From NCBI GenBank assembly GCA_032207245.1, contig CM063510.1, positions 156,563,758 to 156,627,757 of the forward strand: a stretch of DNA of 64,000 bases. Reading direction: 5' to 3'. Below, piece by piece: positions 1 to 10,702 of the stretch. Both the position numbers and the translations under genes were made by a program. Under the pieces are notes generated by a model. That model searched no databases and had not been told where the DNA came from. It worked only from the letters and a program-made list of their open reading frames with translations. The DNA comes from Pardosa pseudoannulata (taxonomy: Eukaryota > Arthropoda > Arachnida > Araneae > Lycosidae). Within the stretch, counting starts at the first letter, position 1. Every line of letters starts with the position of its first letter.

Positions 1-380
1 AAGATTTTAGGGGATTCACTAGTCCAGTGTATAAGAAATGTGTTGCGTCAAAAAATATTGAAATAATTTAATTTATTAAAAAATTAGACCTTTTGAAAAA
101 ACCCGTTTTTTTTACTAAATTTTCTTCATTTATTAAAAATTTTATAAAAACTTCCCCAGGAATAAGTTTTTAAAGTGCAATTCTCTATGATAATATAAAA
201 AATAAATCTAAAAATGTAAAAACCTGAACTAGTTTCTATGTTTAAAGAAAAAAGTTCTCCGAACGTAGACGGATACCTTAAAGGCTCGAAAAATCGAGCA
301 TTTAATTCTAGACATATTAAAAATTTGAAAACCGATTTTAATAAAAACGTGTTGAAAAAGTTCTAGTAGAACGCGTGTTA
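1..380. other. AT-rich unassigned DNA
   Basis: No ORF, RNA or repeat family that I recognise. Long A and T runs dominate. Confidence 0.5.
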
Positions 381-559
381 GGTTTGTTTTGGTTTGGAGT
401 GCTACGGTCTAATTTTTGCTATACGACGGCTAATGAGACCGGGACCTACAGTTTAAAGCCGATTCCGAACGGCTACGAACATCCATGCCACAGTGGGATT
501 CGAACCCACGAACTCCGGTACCGAAGGCCAGCACCCTAACCTATCGGCCATCGTTCGGC
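381..559 (-). repeat. tRNA-derived SINE, copy 1
   Basis: Full-length copy read on the minus strand: GCCGAACGATGGCC head, B box GGTTCGAATCC, a body with GTTCGTAGCCGTTCGGAATC and GGTCCCGGTCTCATTAG, then a CCAAA-rich tail. The head resembles class II tRNAs, closest by eye to tRNA-Ser (ATGGCCGA..GGTTA and CGTGGGTTCGAATCCCA). The A and B boxes suggest an RNA polymerase III promoter. A target duplication is not clear for this copy. Confidence 0.85.
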
Positions 560-829
560 ATGGATAACTAGGAAAATAAAAAAAATGTGTTAAGAAAAAA
601 GTTATGACACAACCTTCTATTTTTCTTTTACAAAATTATACACTTTGCATGACAACAAAATTCAAAACCAGAATAGCATAATCCATAATTTATAAACTAC
701 CATTTTAAAGTAGTAAATTAATAATTTTTTAGCTTTTAAGGCCAGCTTGTTCAAACACTCAACGTGTGTTAGAGACCGAGATATAGGGTATAATTATTTG
801 TAGCTCTGTATCATGATTGTAAGTGTACT
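560..829. other. AT-rich unassigned DNA
   Basis: Nothing recognisable between the SINE and the dispersed repeat that starts near 830. Confidence 0.4.
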
Positions 830-1099
830 GGCATTTTTCTCACAACTGGAATTTTAAACGCTACTTGCCAAAAACTGAAGTGAAAAAAGTTTAACACCTT
901 TAAAGCAGAAAAAGTATAACCTGTAAAAGCAGTTGGCCAAGCACAAAGTAAGAGACAAATTAAGTAGTAAAATATATTTTAGACTTTAGAAGTTCAGCGC
1001 TTTAGCTAAGTACTATATGTTGCAAAAAAAAAAAAAAAAAAAAAAACATTTCGTCAGTTCTGTGAGAATTATATTTCACTGAGAAGTCCTGAAATCACT
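830..1099 (+). repeat. Dispersed repeat R1, left part of copy A
   Basis: Aligns by eye with 5392-5610: both have a GTTTAAC/ATTTAAC block, AGTATG or AGTAAG followed by GACAAATTAA.TAGTAAAATA, and the block ending GACTTTAGAAGTT. The TTAA element at 1100-1852 splits this copy, which resumes after 1852. A poly-A run lies at 1025-1046. The element class is unknown and no coding sequence is visible. Confidence 0.6.
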
Positions 1100-1267
1100 T
1101 TAACCCTTAATTTGACAAGATGTTTTTTCAAATATTTTTTAATTTCTGTTATTTTTCCATGTCTGTATAGACATTAGGATCTCTGTAAAATAAACAAAAA
1201 AAAAAGTATATCATTTATCTCAAAATTATCTCAGTTAAAAATTATCTCAAAAATGGAAAACATTTTT

Positions 1268-1446
1268 GGTTTGGTTTGGCTTGGAGTGCTACGGTCTACT
1301 CTTTGAAACACGAGGTCTAATGAGACTGGGACCTACTGCTTACAGCCGATTCCGAACGGCTCCGAACACCCATGCCATAGTGGGATTCGAACCCACGACC
1401 TCCGGTTCCGAAAGCCAGCACTCTAACCATTCGGCCATCGTTCATC
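1268..1446 (-). repeat. tRNA-derived SINE, copy 2
   Basis: A 12-bp target duplication GAAAACATTTTT lies at 1256-1267 and 1447-1458. The sister TTAA element at 27215 lacks the SINE at the equivalent position, so it serves as an empty-site paralogue. The tail reads GGTTTGGTTTGG on the plus strand. Confidence 0.92.
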
Positions 1447-1501
1447 GAAAACATTTTTGAGATAATTAATGTCCGCTGTGGCGAACACTGACAATTATGT
1501 T

Positions 1502-1780
1502 TTATCTCCTAAAGCACTACAGCCTGTTAAGGTCCAAGGCTGTCCCAAGCAGTTTTTTTCCAGCCGTTCCTATCTGCTGCAAGACTCCTCCAGTTTCCCT
1601 TTTTTGACAGTAGTTAAGTCCCTCTCTACTGAGTCAAGCCACCTAATTGGTGGTCTTCCTCTGGTCCATGGGATTAGTGAAAGTGAGCTGTTTTACTAGG
1701 TTTATGTCATCGAGTCGGAATAGGTGTCCAAGCCATCGCAGCTAACAACATGAGGTTGCGTATATTTTTTATAAATTTCA
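1502..1780 (-). pseudogene. Non-LTR retrotransposon ORF2 C-terminal fragment
   Basis: Read on the minus strand, the frames give RWLGHLFRLDD, then GRPPIRWLDSVERDL and WRSLAADRNGWKKTAWDSL before a stop. This is the pattern of the C-terminal tail of reverse-transcriptase proteins in several arthropod non-LTR clades: RWLGHV.RM, then GRP..RWLD.V..DL, then W...A.DR..W. It is broken by stops and frameshifts. The 9-bp repeat AATTATGTT at 1493-1501 and 1781-1789 looks like a target duplication, and the element at 27215 lacks this insert. Another C-terminal piece of the same type is at 60895. Confidence 0.75.
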
Positions 1781-1852
1781 AATTATGTTATATAGTAGTT
1801 ACAAATATACATGTCCGGTGTAACCTCCAGACTAAGCGAAATTCAGGGTTAA

Positions 1853-2070
1853 GATTTTTTTTTTTTTTTTTTTTGATTGCATATCGTGGGTATGTTAGTA
1901 AGACTTACCAGAAAATCGAGGCAATAACAACCTTGATATACTCTATATTGAAAAATGATGATCAGTCATTTTCGGTTTTAGACACTATGTTGAATATCTA
2001 GAAATCTGCAGGAGGAATTATCCCGAAACCTCAGGCGTGTAAACAGGATGGTAGACGTCATATAATTCAG
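1853..2070 (+). repeat. Dispersed repeat R1, right part of copy A
   Basis: It continues the unit interrupted at 1100. TTGATTGCATATCGTG and the AATAACAA.CTTGATATA block match 5627-5700. The stretch 1953-2062 is present in inverted form at 2996-3112 (GTTTTAGACA, CCTCAGG.GTGTAAACAGGAT), giving arms of about 110 bp around about 930 bp that include SINE copy 3. Confidence 0.6.
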
Positions 2071-2598
2071 CTGAGAATTTTTCTAGAAATCCCATAGGGG
2101 ACCGTCAACAAACTGAAGAAAAACGAATATGTTTTGGATAACCCTGTAAAAAGTAATGTATGAAAAGCGTTGAAACTTTAGCACATGATTAGGATGATTC
2201 TTGTAATAATCTGTGTTCATTCTTATAAGGATAGCACGTATACTCGCGGAAAATTAAGGTTTTTATAAAAACAATCCCAAATTTATCCAAGTTTTTTTGC
2301 TTATAATTTGCAGAGTTCTCAATATCAAAGAATGCTATTTACAGAACGCATGCCAAACGACATTGTACACGATACCCTGCAATCGGAATTAAAAAATAAT
2401 AAATATTGGATAAAAAATGAACAGGTTTACCAAATAATGTTTCACTGCGCATACGTGAATGTAATCAAAATATAATGTGCATAATATATTAACTAAATGT
2501 ATAGAGCAACTTTTGTGAGTCCCAAAAACACAGCTTGAAAATTCTGAGAATGATCGTCGATAGAATAAGCTCGAAATCCGCTGTTCCCAAAAAGATGA
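2071..2598. other. Unassigned, with a direct repeat
   Basis: The segment near 2413-2505 recurs at 2930-3000 (AAATAATGTTT.ACT.CGCATACGTGAATG type sequence followed by ATAATGTGCATAAT), about 520 bp downstream on the same strand. No coding signal. Confidence 0.45.
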
Positions 2599-2778
2599 GC
2601 CGAACGATGGCCGATTGGTTAGGGTGCTGGCCTTCGGTATCGGAGTTCGTGGGTCGAATCCCACTGTTGCATAGATGTTCGTAGCCGTTCGGAATCGGCT
2701 TTAAGCTGTAGGTCCCGGTCTCATTAGCGCCGTATTGCAAAAAGTAGACCGTAGCATTCCATACCAAACCAAACCAAA
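2599..2778 (+). repeat. tRNA-derived SINE, copy 3
   Basis: Full-length, head on the plus strand. The target duplication CCCAAAAA(A)GATGA lies at 2586-2598 and 2779-2792. One base is missing from the B box (GGGTCGAATCC). Confidence 0.9.
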
Positions 2779-2849
2779 CCCAAAAAAGATGAGGGGCATA
2801 TGCAAGTTCTGCATATAACACGCGCTTTGATTTGTTGGTTTGTGATTCC

Positions 2850-2935
2850 TTCACTGGTGAAGAACGTGCTGTAACGGCGTGATTTAACGGTGTGTCTACA
2901 TCAAAGAACTTTGCTTTGAAAAAGGAACTTCGCTA
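2850..2935 (+). repeat. Dispersed repeat R6 fragment
   Basis: TAACGGCGTGATTTAACGG and CATCAAAGAACTTTGCTTT match the reverse complement of 55612-55685, next to the right arm of the large inverted repeat. Only these two copies were seen. Confidence 0.5.
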
Positions 2936-2995
2936 AATAATGTTTGACTACGCATGCGAGAATGCAATCGAAATGCAATGTGCATAATGTATTAG

Positions 2996-3112
2996 ATATG
3001 ACGTCTATCATCCTGTTTACACACCTGAGGTTTCAAGATAATTCTTCGTGTATTTTTCTAGCTATTCAACAAAATGTCTAAAATCGCAAGTGATGGTAAT
3101 CAGTGGCAATAT
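2996..3112 (-). repeat. Inverted piece of repeat R1
   Basis: Reverse complement of about 1953-2062, with shared blocks ATCCTGTTTACACACCTGAG and TAGCTATTCAACAAAATGTC. Confidence 0.55.
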
Positions 3113-5202
3113 ATGTATAAAAAAAATACGTAACAAATAAAAGTGTTTGAAATTTTTCATATTTGAATGTATGCTTGCTATATATAGAATGAATTAATTG
3201 CATAATATATGCGTCATCAAAAATATTTAAAAATTATTCCTATCTGAAAAATGTAATTTTGTAGAAATTAATGACATATTTTGTAGCAAAGAGCAGTTTG
3301 AAAAATTGTTAATCTTATTAATTTAGTTATATTTTCAACTTACATGTGAACAAAATTTTATAAAACATATACTAGAATACTTCAACGGTGAATCAACCAC
3401 TAGTGTGTTTCTTGAATTTTAGAGATTTTTTTTTTCGTAGCTAAGGCTCCTTGCTCCTTTAAACTTCTGCACGGCCTCTTAGTATGCTAACAGAGAAACA
3501 TTGAGATTTGAGGCTGCGATAGCCCGTGCCTCATTTACTTTGGGCGCTGGAAGATCCTCCCACGGAACGCGTAATCCTTACCAATAACCAAGTTTATCGT
3601 GTAAGCCACTCACAGAAATACCTCCCCCCCTCGCAGGCATGCCCCTTCGATTTAATTCTTATTGTTGAGAGGATGAAAAACCATTAAGCAAACGTGTTAT
3701 TGACGATGCTATCGCTGGCAAGTCCAGTCATGCGAGAACTTCTTTTATGGCTTGTTTGTTCTGCCTTGTTGGCAAATATATATAAGGCGTCATTTTCGGA
3801 TTGTTAAGCTTGCTGTTCGGATGTGCCTCTGGACCAATTAGATCCAGCCAGATAATATTTTCTGGTCCGGAAAGGAGCGTGTCGCATGCGTATTACATAT
3901 AAAGTAAGCATGCTCTTCGGCTTGGCGGAGAATTCCGAATCGCCAAGAACGATTACTGCGATCATGATTTCTTATTCTCATCATATATGTAAAAATGATA
4001 CATGGGAGGCTTCTCAGAATGAGAAATGCAGTTTTATGTTAATCGTCGATCTGACGGTTCAGCAACTGCGACGGGTTCACCAGGAGTGAAAGAAAGGATG
4101 ATACTCTCTCTATTTAACAATACTGAGGGAAAGGTCCCCAATAAATCACAGTCACAAGTGAATTTTACAGATGAGGTAGACAAACTCTTCTGAACATTGT
4201 TGTTTTCTTTCATGCCTCTTCTCTGACAGTTAGGGCACGACATCCTCGAACGCAGTTATCCTTTATTTGTTTAATCTTATCGACGCTATGGAATATGTGC
4301 ATAGGCTTTTGGTCAATTTAAACATTCATTGATATCTCGGTTTTAGATTACTGCTCGTTTAGTATCTTTGATAAATTTCGTAAAAACGTGAGTAGACTTG
4401 AGTTAAATTATATCAGGAATATTTTTTCTTGCTTATGGTTCAGATAAAATAATATTGTGTATTAGCTAAAGTACCCGGCGTTCCCAGGGTAAAGTTAGGA
4501 CTTGATATACATTATTAATACAGTTCCAGCGTCCTCTACAGGAGATGTGTTTAAATGAGAGAAAGTAGGATGAAATATATGGGATAGCTCGTGCAACAAA
4601 ATGAGCTAGAAAACTGACGGAACTGGTTACAAATGAGTACAAAAGCTCTCTAGAGGTCAACATGAAATTCCATAACAGCGGCACCTAGTGATACGAAAAT
4701 CCATTTTAGGTGTCTTGTAACAACTGGGTACCAGGGTAGTTCCCAACCCAACCTCCCTTCTAGGTGTAGCTACTTTTATAGATGTCCTGTGGTCAAAAGC
4801 CCTCTAGCAGCCAACATGAAATTCCATCCTGGTTGAAGTGTCTTGTAACAACGGGGCACTAAGAGAGCACTATTAAGGTAAAAGTTTGGTAGCACCTCTC
4901 AGCATGACTCGGCAATAGTTTATTTAGATTAACTTCAATAAGTTACCACAGATATGTTCAAATTTTTAAGACACCTATGAGTTAAATTTGATAAGCACAG
5001 TGGAAATAGTTCGTACGTGGAACAGAAATGTACATTTGAGTTGTACAGTATAATGTGGTAGTTGAAAATGGACCAAGTCCTCGTTGCTTACTTTGAAAGG
5101 TGTTTTACTTGTGTTATGATGGGAGAATACGTGGAGTTCACTCGGGTATTTTCTTTAAGGCAATAATAATGCCTATATAAGAAATAGTGAGCCTGCGATC
5201 AA
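3113..5202. other. Unassigned region
   Basis: About 2 kb with no family I recognise. 3430-3900 is less AT-rich. Short frames such as 3886-4089 (+) and 4034-4243 (-) overlap on opposite strands and look like chance. Confidence 0.4.
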
Positions 5203-5213
5203 CATCGAAGTAG

Positions 5214-5380
5214 TTATTGAGTGCTACGGTCTACTTTTTGCAACACGAGGGCTAATGAGACCGGGACCTACTGCTTAAAGCCGATCCGAACGGCTACGAA
5301 CATCCATGCCATAGTGGGATTCGAACCCACGAACTCCGATATTAAAGGCCAGCACCCTAAACATTCGGCCATCGTTCGGC
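5214..5380 (-). repeat. tRNA-derived SINE, copy 4
   Basis: The duplication CATCGAAGTAG lies at 5203-5213 and 5381-5391. The (CCAAA)n tail is largely lost. It sits inside an R1 copy that continues after the duplication. Confidence 0.88.
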
Positions 5381-5391
5381 CATCGAAGTAG

Positions 5392-5735
5392 AGTTGAAAA
5401 AATTTAACGCAACCTATAAAAGCCTTTTGGAAGGGGACATTTGGGGTAAAAGAGAAAACCGAACAGAAAGTATGTGACAAATTAAATAGTAAAATACATA
5501 TTAGACTTTAGAAGTTTGGCTTTTATTCTAACAGTACATTATTTTTTTCTGAAACAAGAAGATTTCGTAAGTTTTCTGAAAATTATACTTCACCTTGAAG
5601 ACTTGAAATCAATTTAGCAGACTTTTTTTGACTGTATATCGTGTATGTGTAAAGGGAATTTACCAATAAACTGTAGTAATAACAATATTGATATATTTTC
5701 TTATGGACATCATGGTTTTTTTTCTTTTCATATTT
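5392..5735 (+). repeat. Dispersed repeat R1, copy B
   Basis: Matches 830-1099 plus 1853-1945 without the TTAA element: around 5600-5630 the two halves join directly, giving the pre-insertion arrangement. Confidence 0.6.
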
Positions 5736-7513
5736 TGCTGAAATTCGGTAAGTACTGACGTTTTGGAGTAGCTAGTAAAAAGGTTCAGAAGCGAAATAAG
5801 CTATTAAGCCAAAATATGCCCCAATCAAATACCACCTAGATAGTATCTTTCATTGATATTTATAGACTCAGCCATTCTGATTTTTTATTACTTACGGTTT
5901 ATTTTCGACGTACCTGAAGACCTTTCAGACGTACCTTTTGTACACTTTTGACGTACCTTTCCGAGGTATACAAAAAGTTATTTTCCATTAGATCCAATAC
6001 ACCATTGTTTACGCAAACAAGAACTGCTTGGATATTGCAGAGCAATGCGTCACTACCTATAGTGTCTTTATTATTAGATCTCTACTTCGCTATGGTAGAA
6101 TTTCGCGTGTATTCTTTTTTTATGGTAGAAAAAGGAGGTTCACAAGTACACTCACGGTGTCTACATAACGAACGAGGGACATATTCATAACAAAATTGAG
6201 TGGAGAGTGATAGACACAGGCTTTTCGGTTCTTATCTCTAAGCATTGCAGTGAAAGTCCTTTTCACTACTTTAAAATACAAATTTGCTTACGCGCGCGCA
6301 AATCTGCTAATTAGCACACAGCTCTCTCTTTCCCCTTTTTTGGAGAAGTGAAGCCCTTTTAATTAACGGGGGTTCCTATTTAGGACGTTGTTGTACTATT
6401 CAAGACGAACGAAAAGAAAACGAGGCAGTGTTTCAGCCGAAATTAGATAATCCTGCGAAGTAGGTTGGGGAAAAAAAAGGAAAAAAGGCTGACCACAAAA
6501 TATAAGCGGGCGGGGGAAGCAAGAGCAGGAACCGTGCCTTTTCACCATTTTTGCCGGATCATGTTTCCGCAAGAATCGACATTTCTAAAAATATTCTCTC
6601 GCGCAATCGATGGGCCAAAGCGACATCCCCCGCAGCAAGAAAAGGCATGCTGTTTTGCTCGAGATCACGTTTCCATTGATTAGAACATCAAGTAGGGGCT
6701 CCAAAGTCTAATAATAATAAAAGGTTTTCGCGCAACTCCATGAAAAATGGCGAGGAAACGAATTTCGAATCCTCGGGGCTCCCCGGGCCCCGGAATGAAT
6801 GATTGTTCTTTTGGGGAGGGGGAGGGAAAAGAACTGCTGTTGTCTTCGCGTCGATATATTTGATCAGTTTTTTTCCCTTCCCTCTCTTCCTTTCGATCGG
6901 AATAATTTAAATTCTTTAGCTCTTCGTCGGACATGCCGATGGCAGGTGATCAATAGCGGTTTGAGTTCTGTTTGGAAGCGAATTCATTCGAAGAATCTTC
7001 AAGTGTAAATAGGAAAACGGTTGCACCTGGAAACAGCACGTCTTCTCCCCACTCTTGCGCGAATTCTAATTCTGCTGCTTATCTTGGGCGAAAAGGGAAA
7101 AGATAAATGAAAACCCGGTTATCGCGCTCACCTCGTTCGGGGGGCGCTCATTCGATATTCCTTCTCATTCCGAACTTCCCACTTATTTATAATTTGTTAA
7201 CAAATCTTGGAAGTTTAACTTTGGAGCAGATTCACAATCAGCAGAGATTCCGTTTCTCAAAAAATAAATAGCTTTGTTTACACCGATCGGGGAGCACGCT
7301 CGATAAATAACACGCCTAATTGACTTAAAAATTATAACACGCAGATATATATTTAAAACCGTCACGATCCAATGCTGCTGATGACGTCACTGGAGCTGCT
7401 CTAGTAAAGAAAAATAAGGGAAAGACCTAAACGAGGGAATATATATAAAATAATACAGTCCTTTCTATTGTTTACAAATGAGTTGACGTATTTATAGGAG
7501 GGAAGTGCAAGGT
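5736..7513. other. Unassigned, with a balanced-composition block
   Basis: 5740-6200 is ordinary AT-rich DNA. About 6200-7160 has higher GC, no recognised repeat and several overlapping short frames on both strands (6465-6683 +, 6680-6934 -, 6799-7008 +), none with a domain I know. It could be a conserved non-coding or untranslated segment of an unseen gene, but that is speculation. Confidence 0.35.
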
Positions 7514-7521
7514 GTCTAGAC

Positions 7522-8581
7522 GAGGGGTGCCCAACCCAATCAAGTGGGCCAAAAAACAATTTATTGATCTGAGGTGGTCCGCACATATAAAATTAAAGAA
7601 CAAATTAATCAAAATATTATATTGTCGTGCAATATTCAAAACGTGCATTTTTACAATGCCAGCTGCGACTGTACATAAAAGTTATGTTATACATATATCA
7701 TAACTACAAGGACAATAAACATTAACTATACTGTATTTATAATCACACCCACCTTCCTCCCTAATCATGAGGATTAAAATATTATTATTATATTTATATT
7801 ATAAATATATATTGGAGTTTATTCACTAGCACTACCACATGTATTATTTTAAAATGAATGTGAGATTTGTTTTTGTATTTTACTAGAGATTTTGTTAATA
7901 TCAACGGATAGTGTAGTCAAAGCGCATCGTAGCTGATTGGTCATGTTTTTATCTAGTAACCTGCTGCGACACTTTGTTTTTACCAGGTTTAATTTGGGGG
8001 AAAAAAAGATTCGCAGCGATAAGTAGTTCCAAATACTGATATGATGCACATTGCCAATCGTCTTAAATTTGGAAATTTATCTTCGGCGATATATTTTTCA
8101 TAATACTCAATCTTATTCCCTTCGTAGAGGCATTTTAGCTCAATGTTTGATTGCAATTCTATTAGCTCCATTTGTAAATTTGGAGGCACTGATTCAACCT
8201 CTACATTAAATGGAGCTAAGAATATTTTAAAGATTTCCTCAAACTTTTGCATGTACGAGAATCTAGTATTGAATTTTTTAAGTAATTTTGCGATTTCAGT
8301 AGAATATTTGAAGAAGTTTTTATGGTTACTTTTATAGTCATTTAATAACGGGAAATGAATCAAACTATTTCACTGTGATTGATTTTCATACAGCTGAAGC
8401 TTTGCTACAAACAACTAAAATTTTATGTTTCAACTGTATATAGTCAAAATGACTAAAACTATATAGACAGTTGAAATTTCAATTGATAAGCAAAAAGTTT
8501 TTAAATGGGCTGCATGAGACCCATTTAAAACCTTTTTGCATTTAAAAACTTTTTAAATGGGCCGCGGGTTGGGCATGCCTG
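7522..8581 (-). mobile_element. hAT element, internally deleted
   Basis: A perfect 8-bp target duplication GTCTAGAC lies at 7514-7521 and 8582-8589. The ends are GAGGGGTGCCCAACCC and, read inward on the minus strand, CAGGCATGCCCAACCC. Eight-bp duplications of nTCTAGAn type and CAGGGGTGCCCAAC-like ends are typical of hAT elements. At 1060 bp it is too short to be autonomous. A palindromic stretch near 8427-8480 pairs TTTCAACTGTATATAGT with ACTATATAGACAGTTGAAA. Confidence 0.92.
7849..8363 (-). pseudogene. hAT transposase C-terminal fragment (GTF2IRD2-like group)
   Basis: The frame 8363-7989 ends with FPNLRRLAMCIISVFGTTYR and CESFF, and the 8049-7849 frame carries on with KCRSRLLDKNMTNQLRCA. 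This is the hAT C-terminal dimerisation region: a P.L..A..ILS.FGSTY.CE..FS motif followed by K...R.RL.D.....LR.A. In databases this group is often labelled 'general transcription factor II-I repeat domain-containing 2-like'. The two parts lie in different frames, so there is a frameshift near 7990-8010, and the catalytic core is missing. It is non-functional and lies inside the hAT element. Confidence 0.8.
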
Positions 8582-8589
8582 GTCTAGAC

Positions 8590-8930
8590 ACTCCCTGAGA
8601 TATTTTCAATGTATACAATACATTTATTTAAATATGATTGATGCGTGCATTACTGTTTCCACTGCAAGTGTTGAAAAACAACTGACTGGAATAGAATAAT
8701 TTGTTGCTATAAAAGGCTAGTTTATAAATTACTGAATTACGCCATACTGTTTCCGAATTTTGTTGTCATACGAAGTATATACTTTTGCATAATAAAATAA
8801 AAAGATATGTCTTAATTCCTTTCTCAATATTTTCCTTTTAATTTTCCGAGTTATTCATAGAATTACTTTAGTTCAAATTCGTTTAATAAATACTAGAGCG
8901 TAAATTAAACAAACTCTAGCATTTGCTAAA
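8590..8930 (+). repeat. Dispersed repeat R5, copy A
   Basis: Aligns with 62343-62740: ATATTTTCAAT.TAT, AAATTAC/TTTATTCCTGA blocks, ATACTGTTTCCGAATTTTGTTGT against CTGTTCCGAATTCCGTTGT, and AAATACTAGAGCGTAAA against AAATACTGGAGCGTAAA. The class is unknown. The hAT element lies just upstream and a TTAA element just downstream. Confidence 0.6.
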
Positions 8931-8935
8931 CAAAC

Positions 8936-9908
8936 TTAACACATTGTATGTAGGACACATACTAGTACGTTTTCTGACGATTGATACTTGACCCCGGGAC
9001 ACGTACTAATACGTTTTCTTACGATTGTTACTTGACCCCGGGACACGTACTAATACGTTTTCTTACGATTGTTACTTGACCCCGGGACACGTACTAGTAC
9101 GTTTTCTGACGATTGATACTTGACCCCGGGACACGTACTAGTACGTTTTCTGACGATTGATACTTGACCCCGAACCACGTACTAGTACGTTTTCTTATGA
9201 TTGATACGTGACCCCGGGACACGTACTAATACGTTTTCTTACGATTGATACTTGACCCCGGGACACGTACTAGTACGTTTTCTGACGATTGATACTTGAC
9301 CCCGGGACACGTACTAGTACGTTTTCTGACGATTGATACTTGACCCCGGGACACGTACTAGTACGTTTTCTTATGATTGATACGTGACCCCGGGACACGT
9401 ACTAATACGGTTTCTTACGATTGATACTTGACCCCGGGACACGTACTAGTACGTTTTCTGACGATTGATACTTGAGCGCGGGTCACGTACTAGTACTGGT
9501 TAGCGTAACAACATGGTTTATTTGTGGGTACAAAAGTAACGGCATATCCAGGAAAACGAAGCTGAATGTTCTTGTTTTTTTTATAATGTAAAAATGTTTA
9601 TATATAAAATAATTCGAAAAAATAAAAACTATATACTACTATTTCTATTTGATTCTTCATATTTACGATACTATTATAAATTTATCCACTAAAAAATATA
9701 TTTCTTGTTTACGAAAATCTTATGGTTGCTATTTATATATTTCTATTTATATATTTGTTTATAAAATACAATATAAAATAAGAAAAGTTGGTTAAAAAAT
9801 TAAATAATTTTCGATCTATTGAGATTTAACTGAATAACTAAATTGACGCGCAAAACGCCCGCTCCCAATACAATTCCGCTGCGAAATGTACCCGCACACA
9901 ATATGTTA
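8936..9908 (+). mobile_element. TTAA element, family A, copy 1 (expanded)
   Basis: It begins TTAACACATTGTATG and ends CGCACACAATATGTTAA, so the ends are inverted repeats with TTAA outermost. Two other copies share both ends and the internal blocks (ACATGGTTTATTTGTGGG, AGGAAAACGAAG, GTTCTTGT, TTTTCGATCTATTGAGATTT, CAAAACGCCCGCTCCC): 24101-24424 (-) and 51656-52181 (+). This copy is far longer because of a minisatellite. No transposase is present, so it is non-autonomous; the piggyBac class is inferred from the TTAA target. Confidence 0.88.
8956..9496 (+). repeat. 44-bp minisatellite, about 12 units
   Basis: The unit is close to ACACGTACTAGTACGTTTTC followed by TGACGATTGATACTTGACCC and CGGG. 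There are 12 complete units and one partial, each centred on the palindrome ACGTACTAGTACGT or a variant. Variants recur every four units (units 5-8 against 9-12: the TTATGATTGATACGTG form, then the TAATACG form, then TAGTACG), a 176-bp higher-order period. The other two copies of the host element have only one or two units. Confidence 0.93.
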
Positions 9909-10539
9909 AATTCAGTAAAAGCTTAGAGCATAGTATAAAAGCCACAGCGTGGATACAAATATATATTTCAAGATACAGTAAGTTAACGCTGGTCAATTTT
10001 AACACGTATTCATATATGTATGCAAAACTAAGGATGTATGTATAAGACTTATGTATGTATGAATACATGTATTTTGTATGTGTGTTTGTAAGGAATATTT
10101 TTTATGAAGTTGAAAGTTCATGATTAAGACATTGATAGTTTCCAGGAAAATCGCTGGTGGCGAAATTTCTAGGGCGGCTGATAGAATAAATATAAATTAA
10201 CTGATTTTTTAAAGGATATTACTGAAAATATTTAGCGAAAAAATTATCATTTTTTTCGCCTTCTTTTTACATATAACAATTGTTTAAGTTTAGGTAGCAT
10301 GCAATGAATTTTTATATATCCTGCCATTTAAAAAAATATCATAGATAGGGACTAAATTTCCAACATTGATAATATTCAAACAATCCAAAAGTACTCTCGA
10401 ATTCCGTATTGTTCCTTCTTAGAGCTTTAGTATAAATGGCTAAAGGACAATAGCGTTGGATAGATCAAGAAAGTTTAAACTAACTAAGACAACCTTAGTT
10501 AGTAATAGAATATAAAGCTTAAGAAGAACTGATAATCCA
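9909..10539. other. AT-rich unassigned DNA
   Basis: Nothing recognised apart from a loose TATG/TGTA-rich patch at 10000-10090. Confidence 0.45.
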
Positions 10540-10550
10540 CCAAAAAAGAG

Positions 10551-10691
10551 GTTTGGTTTGGAGTGCTACGGTCTACTTTCTGCAACACGAGGGCTAATGA
10601 GATCGGGACATACGGCTTAAAGTCGATTCCGAACGGCTACGAACATTCATACCACTGTGGGATTCGAACCCACGAACTCCGGTACAGAAGG
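10551..10691 (-). repeat. tRNA-derived SINE, copy 5 (5'-truncated)
   Basis: The tail and body are intact but the head stops before the A box. The duplication CCAAAAAAGAG at 10540-10550 and 10692-10702 shows it inserted already truncated, as expected of retroposition. Confidence 0.88.
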
Positions 10692-10702
10692 CCAAAAAAG
10701 AG

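Larger units (their letters stand above)
1100..1852. mobile_element. TTAA element, family C, copy 1 (with two insertions)
   Basis: It begins TTAACCCTTAATTTGACAAG and ends near CGAAATTCAGGGTTAA. It matches the compact 230-bp copy at 27215-27444 over both halves (CATGTCTGTATAGACATT; ATAATTAATGTCCG; ATACATGTCCGGTGTA). The extra length comes from a SINE at 1268-1446 and a non-LTR piece at 1502-1780, each bounded by direct repeats. TTAA at both outer ends and terminal inverted repeats point to a piggyBac-type non-autonomous element. That class is inferred, since this copy has no transposase. Confidence 0.85.

Noticed and set aside
8956..9496. CRISPR array
   Set aside because: The repeats are contiguous 44-bp units with no unique spacers, and the DNA is eukaryotic.
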